9,588 nt of DNA from Acidobacteria bacterium UBA2999 (GCA_002346475.1 DDZV01000048.1:3289-12876); one strand, 5' to 3'; shown: positions 1 through 6,579, numbered from the stretch's first letter. The notes: generated from the sequence alone by a model not told the origin. Program-made: numbers and translations.

Positions 1-71
1 TGAGTGAGGGGATTTGAACCCCCGGCATCCGCAGCCACAGTGCGGCGCTCTACCCCTGAGCTACACTCACC
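1..71 (-). tRNA. tRNA-His (anticodon GTG), 3' end cut by the window edge
   Basis: The reverse complement folds as a cloverleaf. The acceptor strand GTGAGTG (70-64) pairs with CACTCA at 6-1. The D arm is GCTC-AGGGGTA-GAGC, the anticodon stem is CCGCA/TGCGG around the loop CTGTGGC (40-34), and the T arm is GGGGG-TTCAAAT-CCCCT. The anticodon is GTG (38-36), which reads His codons. The base at 71 gives an encoded extra G at position -1, the identity element of bacterial tRNA-His, which supports the call independently. Nucleotides 72 and 73 lie beyond the left edge, so the gene is partial by about two bases. It is transcribed away from the rightward gene train. Confidence 0.96.
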
Positions 72-255
72 ATGCGAGGTAATATTTTTAAATGGTGTTT
101 CAATGCATAAAGTAACAAAAAACCATGGTAGCACAGCACTCTCCTGTGGACTCCGAATTACGTGGTAGTTGACTGTGACGGTAGTCAAGAGCAAACTGAG
201 CCTTGTAGGAGAATGTGGGTTGGTTTTGAGGACCTAGTAAAAAAGGAGAAATAGA
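72..255. other. Intergenic region between tRNA-His and the rightward gene train
   Basis: This 184-bp gap lies between two divergent genes, so it must hold the leftward tRNA promoter and probably the promoter of the rightward train. I could not place a convincing -35/-10 pair for either. It contains a short inverted repeat, TTGACT/AGTCAA (169-188), listed separately. I see no small ORF of note. An AAGGAGA ribosome binding site sits at 243-249, six bases before the GTG at 256. Confidence 0.5.
169..188. promoter_or_regulatory. Inverted repeat TTGACT-N8-AGTCAA, possible operator
   Basis: Two perfect 6-bp complementary arms (169-174 and 183-188) are separated by eight bases, about 70 bp upstream of the first rightward gene. 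The spacing fits a dimeric regulator site or a small hairpin. Six-base arms can arise by chance, so this is only a candidate. Confidence 0.25.
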
Positions 256-558
256 GTGAGTGAGCAAGTCAAAGAGATGACGATTGTTGTCGCAGGGGCA
301 CTGCTTGGGAGCGTTTCAGCCTACTTGCTTTTGACGCCACGTGGCGGTGGCATATTGCATCGTTTGGGTCCAACGCTAGACGAATTGAAAGTTACAATTA
401 GTGATATGCGGCATGTAATCAAAAAAATAGATGAAGTAGCAGTCGAAGGGAAGTATGTAGTCCGAGACTTGGAAGACTCGCTTCGTCGACTAGTCGAGTT
501 GAGTGAGAGACCGGTTGCTTCTGCAAATTCTGACCCTACAGTTGATGCAACTGCCTAG
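256..558 (+). CDS. YtxH-like small membrane protein
   Basis: This 100-aa protein is rich in hydrophobic residues from about 8 to 27 (VVAGALLGSVSAYLLLTP). It then has a Gly/Arg patch (TPRGGG) and an amphipathic, coiled-coil-like region with heptad-spaced hydrophobics (about 40-85). One N-terminal transmembrane segment with a G-rich, 'LLxPxxG'-type boundary and a helical tail is the usual layout of YtxH-family proteins. They are inner-membrane proteins often linked to stress but without a defined activity. The GTG start at 256 is chosen because AAGGAGA lies six bases upstream. The stop is 16 bp before the next gene, so co-transcription is likely. The C-terminus is low-complexity (ASANSDPTVDATA). 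Family assignment is by pattern only. Confidence 0.7.
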   Translation: MSEQVKEMTIVVAGALLGSVSAYLLLTPRGGGILHRLGPTLDELKVTISDMRHVIKKIDEVAVEGKYVVRDLEDSLRRLVELSERPVASANSDPTVDATA

Positions 559-574
559 AAGCTAGTACATCCGT

Positions 575-1162
575 ATGCTGATCGATTTAGGGGTGCTCGC
601 GTTATTCCTTAACCTTCAGAGCAGCACCTTTTTAGCAACGGCAGGATATTTAAATCCTCTTGATAAGCTGGACGCCACAATCTTTAACTTTGTCAGCCAA
701 CTTGATGTTCCAGCTGTGCAGGTATCCACGCCACACCTAGATTTAACTTCTCACCTAAATCCCCAAGTAGTTATCCCGGGCGAGGAGTTTTCCTTGGTGA
801 TCGATATTGTGCCAAGCGCCCAAATGCATATCTATGCACCAAGTGTTACAAAGTACAAACCTTTAATGCTGAATTTTGAAGCCCAGCCTGGACTTGTTCT
901 TGGAGCATTAGAGTTTCCAGAATCAGAGGATTATTATTTTGAGCCACTTGATGAACACGTGGATGTTTACATGAAGCCATTTCGAATCGTGCAGAAATTA
1001 GCAGTTGATACGTCCGGTGATGCAAGTGGTTCACTTAATGATGTGTTATCGATGGAAATCAAAGCCACATTGCAGTATCAAGCATGCGACGAGTCAGTTT
1101 GTTATTCGCCACGAGTGGTCCCTTTGTTGTGGACAGTCCAGCTTGATGCTTTTGAACCCTAG
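575..1162 (+). CDS. Stand-alone DsbD N-terminal (alpha) domain-like exported thiol protein
   Basis: This 195-aa protein has a hydrophobic N-terminus (about 5-23), then an immunoglobulin-like domain from about residue 60 to 190. Telltale segments are HIYAP followed by YKPL, LEFPESEDYYFEPLDEH and YQACDESVCYSPR, which match the nDsbD/DsbC-binding fold. Cys171 and Cys176 (CX4C, followed by Y-x-P) are at the active-site position. In full-length DsbD this periplasmic domain takes electrons from the membrane domain and passes them to partner thiol proteins. Here the membrane and thioredoxin-like domains are absent, so its reductant and target are unknown. The N-terminus has no Lys/Arg before the hydrophobic stretch and no clear Shine-Dalgarno precedes ATG 575. 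An in-frame stop at 563-565 leaves no earlier ATG, GTG or TTG start. It lies 16 bp after the YtxH-like gene. Confidence 0.75.
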   Translation: MLIDLGVLALFLNLQSSTFLATAGYLNPLDKLDATIFNFVSQLDVPAVQVSTPHLDLTSHLNPQVVIPGEEFSLVIDIVPSAQMHIYAPSVTKYKPLMLNFEAQPGLVLGALEFPESEDYYFEPLDEHVDVYMKPFRIVQKLAVDTSGDASGSLNDVLSMEIKATLQYQACDESVCYSPRVVPLLWTVQLDAFEP

Positions 1163-1205
1163 GTTGCTCACTACCTATATCTTAGAACTAAGTAAGGAGG
1201 CGCTT

Positions 1206-2414
1206 GTGATATTTCAGCAGCTAGCAAAGGGTTTTTCTTTAGTCAGTTTCTCGCTTGCAGTGGTTTCCTCAGTGTCTTGCTCGCAATCGGAACCAACGGA
1301 GTCACTAGAAACAGTAGCCGTGTCAGAAAATGCGCTTGCTCAATCAAACAACGTTGAGACAGACGATGATCTTGCTAAGCAGGTTGTCGAAGCTGAGCAG
1401 GCTTGGGCTTCCGCTTTTCAGAATTGTGATGCTGACGCCCTTACGACACTCACAACCCCAGATTTTTCGTTTACCGATTACAACGGCATGACTTATGCGC
1501 GACATTGGTTTCTAGAGACAGCAGCGGACTGTACTCGGAACGTAATTCGTATCGAACCAATGCAAGTCACATTGAACGATGGTGACAATACAGCTCTTGT
1601 AATGTCGAAGTACCATCAATTCATCGATGACACTCCAGAACCCGTACATCAATTAATGCATATGCTTGTGAGGCACGATGGAACTTGGCGTGTAGCACAC
1701 CATCACTCCGCAGTAATGCTACCTATCGGACCACAAAACCAACCGCAATGGTTTGCATTTGAGCAGTTGGTGGATGGGCCAGGTCTTTCTACGCGGGAAT
1801 CTCCAGCATTTGAAGCAAAGTTTGCCAGGCACATTGGAGATCCCACTAAGAATGTTCCTGTTAACCAAGTGGTGCTAGAGAGGGAAGCGGTTTATGCAAC
1901 TCTGAAGTACATCAATATATTTCAAAATTGCCGGGCCGCTGATCTCGAAGAGCTTCTTAGCGATATTTACTTAATCAGTGGTTATAACGGTATGACTTAT
2001 ACGCGTGCTTATATGATGGATGCTGGTGCTCAGTGTTATCATGACCTGCAACGTATCGAGCCCCTTCAAATCAGGCTTTATGGAAATAATACGGCCGTTC
2101 TGCTCGGACGTTATCATCAGTACGTTGCTGGTCAGCCCTACGACCTTCGACATATTACCGTTGTTCTTTTTCGTGAAGAAAGTATCTGGAGAGTAGCTTT
2201 TCATTATTCGACAACGTTTAACGAGAATATTGGGAGTGCTGAAGGAAAGTTATTTGCTTCCTATGCGGGTCAGTCGACTCTTGTTTCGATACCAACCCCA
2301 AACTGGGTGGTACCGAGACCGTTGATGGCTCCTATAGAACAGCCATGGCTAGAAGCTGATGGAACGTTTAATTATGGAGCTTCAAGAGCATTGCCACAGG
2401 CACTAGAACATTGA
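1206..2414 (+). CDS. Exported protein with two tandem NTF2/SnoaL-like domains
   Basis: The GTG at 1206 is chosen because AAGGAGG (1194-1200) lies five bases upstream; an open frame upstream inside the previous gene is not needed. The 402-aa product begins with a signal sequence (K8, then hydrophobic to about 23) ending at Cys25. Cys25 could be lipidated, but the lipobox (SVSC) is poor. Two homologous domains of the SnoaL/DUF4440 type (NTF2-like cone fold) span about 59-175 and 222-340. The copies share FQNC (C74, C242), YNGMTY (92-97, 260-265), a second Cys (C109, C277), RIEP (115, 283) and YHQ, then WRVA-x-HH/HY. These anchors are offset by 168 residues up to RIEP, then 167. NTF2-like folds bind small hydrophobic ligands or act as enzymes; the activity here is unknown. 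The stop overlaps the start of the next gene by four bases (TTGA), implying translational coupling to the radical SAM fusion. Confidence 0.7.
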   Translation: MIFQQLAKGFSLVSFSLAVVSSVSCSQSEPTESLETVAVSENALAQSNNVETDDDLAKQVVEAEQAWASAFQNCDADALTTLTTPDFSFTDYNGMTYARHWFLETAADCTRNVIRIEPMQVTLNDGDNTALVMSKYHQFIDDTPEPVHQLMHMLVRHDGTWRVAHHHSAVMLPIGPQNQPQWFAFEQLVDGPGLSTRESPAFEAKFARHIGDPTKNVPVNQVVLEREAVYATLKYINIFQNCRAADLEELLSDIYLISGYNGMTYTRAYMMDAGAQCYHDLQRIEPLQIRLYGNNTAVLLGRYHQYVAGQPYDLRHITVVLFREESIWRVAFHYSTTFNENIGSAEGKLFASYAGQSTLVSIPTPNWVVPRPLMAPIEQPWLEADGTFNYGASRALPQALEH

Positions 2415-4897
2415 CCGATTTGAATCGTGACACTGTATTCCACGCGCCTGCATTTGTAACTCGGCAAGCGGGAAAGGGAACGATTGTCTTAGATCCAGAA
2501 GCACCAAACTGGATTGTGACCGACGAGCGTGGCGTTCGATTGCTGAACCATTTTGATGGTTGCAAATCATTTTCTGCGGTTGTCAGCGCCTATGCTTCTG
2601 AGATGAGAGAAGACATAGCCCGTGCTTGGTTACATGTAGATACATTTGCCCGTGATGCTCTTCGGCAGGGGTTCCTTGCGACTGACACTGTCAAAACCAG
2701 TCCTTATCTTGGGCGAGCCGCTTATTTGCAGCTTGAGAAGCTGGAAGAAATTTGGCTCCACATCAATGATTTTTGCAATCTACGTTGCGAGCATTGCCTT
2801 GTGTCATCTGGCCCCGAGGAAGGCCAGGGCCTTCCGTTTGATGTGCTGGAGCGTGTTATTGAAGAGAGTGTGACGCTTGGTGCTAGAAGATTTTTCTTTA
2901 CAGGGGGTGAGCCATTAGCTCGTCCAGACGCAGTGGATCTTCTTGCACTCGTTACTCACAAATATGAGCGTGACGCTGTACTGATGACCAATGGAACGCT
3001 TTTTGAAGGCAAGCAGTTTCAACAACTTCTTAATCTTCCATTAGATAAACTGAAAGTTCAGATTAGTTTGGATGGCGCTCGAGCTGAAATAAATGATTCG
3101 ATACGGGGCTCTGGGACCTTCCAACGGATAGTCAAAGGTATTCAGTTTGCTGTAGAAGCGGGCTTAGCTCCGACAATGACAATGACATTGCTTCGGCATA
3201 ATCTTTCCAATGTGAATGCCATGGTAAGACTGGCTGGGGACTTAGGCGTTTCTAACATTCACTTGCTGTGGCCTCATCGGCGTGGAAGGTTACTGAATGG
3301 ACCGTTTGCAAATTTACCGTCGGCACTCGAATTACTTGAGGTTGTTCGGCAGGCGGTCCCAGTAGCTGAGAAACTTGGTATTGCAATTGACAATGTTGAA
3401 GAGTTTCAGCTCCGTCTTGATGGGCCAGCGGGGATTAAGAGAGACCTTGCTGGTGCTGGCTGGAACAGCCTGTGTGTTAATGCAGATGGTAATGTCTATC
3501 CGTCAGCGTCGATGGCTGGAGTGCCAGATTTAAATTGTGGAACGATTGTCAATCAGTCGCTTCAGGAAATCTGGCGCAATAGCGTGGTCTGTCAAAACCT
3601 TCGTTCAGTTACTGTTGAGCAAAAATCACATTGTCAAAATTGCGATCTAAAGTTTCTATGTGGAGGTGGAGATTTAGAGCATGGTTATTGGGCATCGCTA
3701 GAAGATTCTAACTGTGAGAATAGTTTTGCAGCACACGATCCGTATTGTGAATTGTATAAGGGGCTTGCCTCCGATGCATTCGCACGTTGGAGTGATGAGG
3801 GGCGATTATCAGTACAATCCCTGAGTGGGTTCGACAGGCCATTAGTGCAGCGTGCAATGGGTCAACAAACTTTTGGAAATGTCGAGCAAGTCGCTGTGAC
3901 TACGACACACTCATCTTGCGTACTTTCAGAGGAAGTTATCGACAAATCTCGTTCGATGGTACGAGATTTTTACAGTGATGCTGCGAGGTATCCCCAGACA
4001 GAGCTATGTTGTCCAATACGTCCCAATGAAGCCGATTTAGCTCATATTCCTCCTGAAGTAGTGGAGCGTTTTTATGGTTGTGGCAGTCCAGTATCCGCAG
4101 CTGCCTTGCAATCAGGTGAAGTTATGGTTGATCTTGGTTCTGGAGCTGGCATTGACTGTTTTATTGCTGCAAAAAAGGTGGGTTCTCACGGGAAGGTGTT
4201 TGGTGTTGACATGACGCCTGAGATGCTGGCTGTGGCGCGTGAATGTGCGCCACAAGTGGCTGAGCGTCTAGGATTCAATTGTGTTGAATTTCGGCAGGGC
4301 TATCTCGAACGTATTCCAATAGGTATTAATACTGCTGATGTAGTGACATCTAATTGTGTAATTAATTTGTCGCCGGATAAGCCACGTGTCCTACGTGAAA
4401 TCTGGAGAATATTAAAAGACCATGGCCGTGCTGTCATCGCAGACATTGTGGCAGATAAGACGGTGCCACCGCAGATGCAAGGTAATGGTCAGTTGTGGGG
4501 CGAATGTATTAGCGGCGCTTTAACTGAAGAGGTGTTCCTAGCAGAATTCGAGCGTGCTGGTTTTTACGGAATTTCGGTATTAGAAAAATCGCTTTGGCGT
4601 GAAGTAGAGGGATATAAATTCTATTCTGTTACGGTTGTAGGGTATAAGTTTCAAAAGAAAGCAGGGTGCCAATATCTGGGGCAGTATGCAATCTACTTAG
4701 GCCCTATGAAAGCTACTATCGATGAAGAAGGCCACCTTTTCCCTCGGGGAGTCCCGATAGAAGTTTGTGCCGATACTGTGGAAAAATTGTCACACGCTCC
4801 GTATGCAGGGAAGTTTGCTGTGGTTAAGGGCCAAGGACCTAGTTTTGTTGTAAATGAAGATAGCACTTGTTGTGATTCAAGCGATGAATGTTGCTGA
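2411..4897 (+). CDS. Four-part fusion: PqqD/RRE-like + radical SAM + SPASM + ArsM-like methyltransferase
   Basis: This 828-aa protein starts with TTG inside the preceding TGA. Residues 1-95 look like a PqqD-type peptide-binding domain (NWIVTDERGVRLL, then FDG). Residues about 110-330 form a radical SAM domain with CX3CX2C (C122, C126, C129) and GGEP (165-168). A SPASM region follows, with Cys at 355, 376, 394, 408, 411, 417, 435 and 446, enough for auxiliary [4Fe-4S] clusters. Residues about 510-740 match arsenite methyltransferases: a CC pair (533-534), YGCG (555-558), the SAM loop DLGSGAGID (574-582), SNCVINL (C649) and WGECISGA (C699). The C-terminus resembles the ArsM tail (C753, RG, VEVC C786) and ends CCDSSDECC (820-828). 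In ArsM these Cys residues bind As(III). RRE domains normally present a peptide to a RiPP enzyme. The real reaction is unknown; a metalloid or thiol/peptide methylation coupled to radical chemistry is inferred. No strong Shine-Dalgarno precedes the TTG, so coupling probably drives initiation. Confidence 0.85.
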   Translation: MTDLNRDTVFHAPAFVTRQAGKGTIVLDPEAPNWIVTDERGVRLLNHFDGCKSFSAVVSAYASEMREDIARAWLHVDTFARDALRQGFLATDTVKTSPYLGRAAYLQLEKLEEIWLHINDFCNLRCEHCLVSSGPEEGQGLPFDVLERVIEESVTLGARRFFFTGGEPLARPDAVDLLALVTHKYERDAVLMTNGTLFEGKQFQQLLNLPLDKLKVQISLDGARAEINDSIRGSGTFQRIVKGIQFAVEAGLAPTMTMTLLRHNLSNVNAMVRLAGDLGVSNIHLLWPHRRGRLLNGPFANLPSALELLEVVRQAVPVAEKLGIAIDNVEEFQLRLDGPAGIKRDLAGAGWNSLCVNADGNVYPSASMAGVPDLNCGTIVNQSLQEIWRNSVVCQNLRSVTVEQKSHCQNCDLKFLCGGGDLEHGYWASLEDSNCENSFAAHDPYCELYKGLASDAFARWSDEGRLSVQSLSGFDRPLVQRAMGQQTFGNVEQVAVTTTHSSCVLSEEVIDKSRSMVRDFYSDAARYPQTELCCPIRPNEADLAHIPPEVVERFYGCGSPVSAAALQSGEVMVDLGSGAGIDCFIAAKKVGSHGKVFGVDMTPEMLAVARECAPQVAERLGFNCVEFRQGYLERIPIGINTADVVTSNCVINLSPDKPRVLREIWRILKDHGRAVIADIVADKTVPPQMQGNGQLWGECISGALTEEVFLAEFERAGFYGISVLEKSLWREVEGYKFYSVTVVGYKFQKKAGCQYLGQYAIYLGPMKATIDEEGHLFPRGVPIEVCADTVEKLSHAPYAGKFAVVKGQGPSFVVNEDSTCCDSSDECC

Positions 4898-4964
4898 GAT
4901 TGTTTGAGGACTCATTTATTGTGATGGCACCAAGGTCTGAGGGTGTATTTACGGAGGGCAGGAC

Positions 4965-5219
4965 TTGGGGAAAATAGGACGTAACGAACTTTGCCACTGT
5001 GGTAGTGGAAAGAAGTACAAGAAATGTTGTGAATCAAAGGAGCGTACCGGAGGGCAGTATTCTCGGGTACTGATTGTGACAGTCGTAGGTGCGATGCTTG
5101 CTGCACTCATTGCGGGGATATTGTCTTTTAATAGAGACACATCAATTGGTGCAGGAGGTCAGGTCTGGTCTGTTGAGCACAACCATTACCATGAGGCGGA
5201 GCATAATCACGCGCATTGA
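4965..5219 (+). CDS. SEC-C motif protein with membrane helix and His-rich tail
   Basis: This 84-aa protein opens with a canonical SEC-C zinc motif, GRNELCHCGSGKKYKKCC (residues 5-22; C10, C12, C21, C22), as found at the C-terminus of SecA. One transmembrane helix follows at about 35-55. The C-terminus carries six histidines in VEHNHYHEAEHNHAH (70-84). Positive charges before the helix (K25, R27, R34) suggest the zinc knuckle is cytoplasmic and the His tail extracytoplasmic. SEC-C modules bind Zn and ribosome or SecB partners; the His tail suggests Zn, Ni, Co or Cu binding. The TTG start is supported by CGGAGGG at 4952-4958, about seven bases upstream. It lies 67 bp after the radical SAM fusion and 1 bp before the next gene. 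The combination is unusual and its role is not known. Confidence 0.75.
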   Translation: MGKIGRNELCHCGSGKKYKKCCESKERTGGQYSRVLIVTVVGAMLAALIAGILSFNRDTSIGAGGQVWSVEHNHYHEAEHNHAH

Positions 5220-5220
5220 G

Positions 5221-5424
5221 ATGAGTTCACTGCAATCTATCGACGAAGACTTCACTGTGCAATGTCCGTACTGTGGAGAGCATGTAAACCTTTACCTAGA
5301 GGCCGATGTTCAAGGCGATCTTATCCAAGATTGCGAAGTATGTTGCCGTCCATGGGTAATACAAGTCGTGCATAACCAAAACGGAAGGAATGTGCATGTA
5401 CATTGTGCCGATGGTTCTGAATAA
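5221..5424 (+). CDS. CPXCG-motif cysteine-rich small protein
   Basis: This 67-aa protein has CPYCGE (C15, C18) and DCEVCCRPW (C38, C41, C42), a zinc-ribbon arrangement typical of the CPXCG-motif family of short proteins of unknown function. The longer open frame starting at 5089 is rejected because it lies across the previous gene in another frame. ATG 5221 begins one base after the SEC-C gene's TGA (5217-5219), so translation is probably coupled; no Shine-Dalgarno is visible. No signal peptide is seen, so it is likely cytoplasmic. It sits between two metal- or thiol-related genes, but no partner can be named. Confidence 0.85.
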   Translation: MSSLQSIDEDFTVQCPYCGEHVNLYLEADVQGDLIQDCEVCCRPWVIQVVHNQNGRNVHVHCADGSE

Positions 5425-5438
5425 TCACAGATAGTGGT

Positions 5439-5444
5439 TACAAT
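5439..5444 (+). promoter_or_regulatory. Possible -10 element (TACAAT) giving a leaderless bacilliredoxin transcript
   Basis: TACAAT matches the -10 consensus at five of six bases and ends six bases before ATG 5451, so transcription would start at or within a base of the start codon. The -35 region is weak (TTCTGA at 5415-5420, 18-bp spacer). The bacilliredoxin gene has no Shine-Dalgarno, which fits a leaderless message. Evidence is positional only. Confidence 0.3.
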
Positions 5445-5450
5445 AGTTCT

Positions 5451-5891
5451 ATGCCATACCCTGAAATGTTTATTGCGCCTATGCGCAAGGATTTAACGCA
5501 ACACGGCGTGGAAGAGCTTCGAACAGCTACAGACGTAGACCAAGCTGTGCAGTCGACCCGTGGTGCTTTAATGATTGTTGTTAATTCCGTGTGCGGCTGT
5601 GCAGCTGGAAAGGCAAGGCCAGGGGTTGCCCTGGCACTTAAACATCAAATTCAACCTGAGCGGGTCACGACAGTGTTTGCCGGTGCTGATATAGAAGCCA
5701 CTGAACGGGCCAGAGCCTATTTCACAGGGTATCAGCCATCATCGCCGTCTATTGGGCTTTTGCAAGATGGACAGGTCGTATTTATGCTTGAGCGGTGGCA
5801 GATTGAAAACCAAACAGCTGACCAAATTGCTAGCATGTTGGTCGAGGCGTTCGACAAGTATTGTTCTACGTCAGTAGCTAAGACTAATTAA
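5451..5891 (+). CDS. Bacilliredoxin (BrxA/BrxB, YphP/YqiW family)
   Basis: This 146-aa cytoplasmic protein has near the usual family length (about 144). The family signature is clear: PMRKDLTQHGVEEL near the N-terminus, NSVCGCAAGKARPG with the CGC active site (C48, C50), TVFAGADIEATERARAYF, and PSSPSIGLLQDG. In Firmicutes these proteins remove bacillithiol from mixed disulfides on oxidised proteins. In other phyla homologues occur without a known bacillithiol pathway, so the physiological thiol here is open. The gene starts 26 bp after the CPXCG gene and has no Shine-Dalgarno; a possible internal promoter is noted at 5439-5444. It closes the rightward gene train and faces the convergent gene at 5932. 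Confidence 0.95.
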   Translation: MPYPEMFIAPMRKDLTQHGVEELRTATDVDQAVQSTRGALMIVVNSVCGCAAGKARPGVALALKHQIQPERVTTVFAGADIEATERARAYFTGYQPSSPSIGLLQDGQVVFMLERWQIENQTADQIASMLVEAFDKYCSTSVAKTN

Positions 5892-5912
5892 GACACATTG
5901 GAAAATAAATAC

Positions 5913-5931
5913 AGCTAGATAGAACTAGGCT
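5913..5931. terminator. Possible weak bidirectional terminator between convergent genes
   Basis: AGCTAG (5913-5918) pairs with CTAGGCT (5925-5931) with one bulged G. On the plus strand it is followed by TTATT, and on the minus strand by GTATTTATTTTC. The hairpin sits in the 40-bp gap between convergent stops, the expected place, but the stem is short and the T tracts are broken. Confidence 0.35.
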
Positions 5932-6579
5932 TTATTCAATTCTCAATGGGGCTAGACAATCCTCTTTGGGGTTTGGCTGAGTTGGTGACCAGTCTTTCAG
6001 GGAATTTCCAGAAGCAGTAATAACGAGTGCTGGATGTAGCGTAGTAGCGTGGTAAGCATTTAGTTGACCGCCGCGTGTTTCTAGGAGAGTTCCAAGTTCC
6101 TTGCGGAATCTATTGAAAGTTTGGGACTCAAATAACACAAAGAAAATTTGATTTGCTCTTATTGTTCCCGCATGTCTTGCACCGAGGCAATGAGGGATAA
6201 GCGGTTCAGATGCCAGTCCAATATTTTCAGCGATTGTAGCGAGTTCACTAACCGAAGTTATTGTAGCGAAGGCTTTGTCAAACTCGTTGCGTAATAACAG
6301 AGGTATACCGTGCATGTTCGGAGTGATAAGTCCTTCCATGCGCCGCAGGAAGATCTGTTGTGAGATCATTGTTGGCATTGTTGGTGGTGGACGAAGAATT
6401 AAAACGGCACTTTGTGGTTCTCGTGTTTCATTTGTTACAACTGTCCAGTTTTGCAGGTGTTCTCTGGGGATGGTGTAGGCTTCTGACTCGGCATCCTTAG
6501 CTGTTTTTACAAACAAAAAGCCAAGGCACGAGACGATAATAATTACAGTAGCCGTTCTTATGAGGAACTTTCGTAACAT
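5932..6579 (-). CDS. Membrane-anchored protein of unknown function
   Basis: I do not assign a family. The 215-aa product has an N-terminal positive patch (MLRKFLIR) and one hydrophobic helix (about 9-25), so it is either membrane-anchored with the rest outside the cytoplasm or has an uncleaved signal. The extracytoplasmic part has a short Pro run in LRPPPTMPT, then a mixed alpha/beta region with IPHCLGARHAGT and a C-terminal EDC. Start choice: the second ATG (6579) is preferred because GGAGA at 6585-6589 is five bases upstream; the first ATG at 6594 would place that Shine-Dalgarno inside the gene. It follows the KamA-family gene by 89 bp on the same strand and may share its transcript. The segment pattern (YTIPREHLQNWTVV, then LRPPP) recalls uncharacterised Acidobacteriota proteins, from memory only. 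Confidence 0.6.
   Translation of the reverse strand: MLRKFLIRTATVIIIVSCLGFLFVKTAKDAESEAYTIPREHLQNWTVVTNETREPQSAVLILRPPPTMPTMISQQIFLRRMEGLITPNMHGIPLLLRNEFDKAFATITSVSELATIAENIGLASEPLIPHCLGARHAGTIRANQIFFVLFESQTFNRFRKELGTLLETRGGQLNAYHATTLHPALVITASGNSLKDWSPTQPNPKEDCLAPLRIE

Noticed and set aside
575..1162. Full-length DsbD thiol:disulfide interchange protein
   Set aside because: Only the N-terminal alpha domain is encoded; the membrane and thioredoxin-like domains are missing.
1005..1205. Longer N-terminus for the duplicated NTF2 protein
   Set aside because: It overlaps the DsbD-alpha-like gene and lacks a ribosome binding site, whereas GTG 1206 has AAGGAGG and begins a signal sequence.
2411..4897. 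A classical arsenic resistance (ars) operon
   Set aside because: No ArsR, ArsC, ArsB/Acr3 or ArsA is present in the window; only the methyltransferase part is ArsM-like.
4921..4977. An 18-codon ORF (GTG ATG GCA...) as a RiPP precursor for the RRE-bearing enzyme
   Set aside because: It is short, poorly spaced from any Shine-Dalgarno, has no leader/core pattern, and overlaps the start of the SEC-C gene.
5089..5220. Upstream extension of the CPXCG protein
   Set aside because: It overlaps the SEC-C gene in another frame; ATG 5221 gives the normal family N-terminus.
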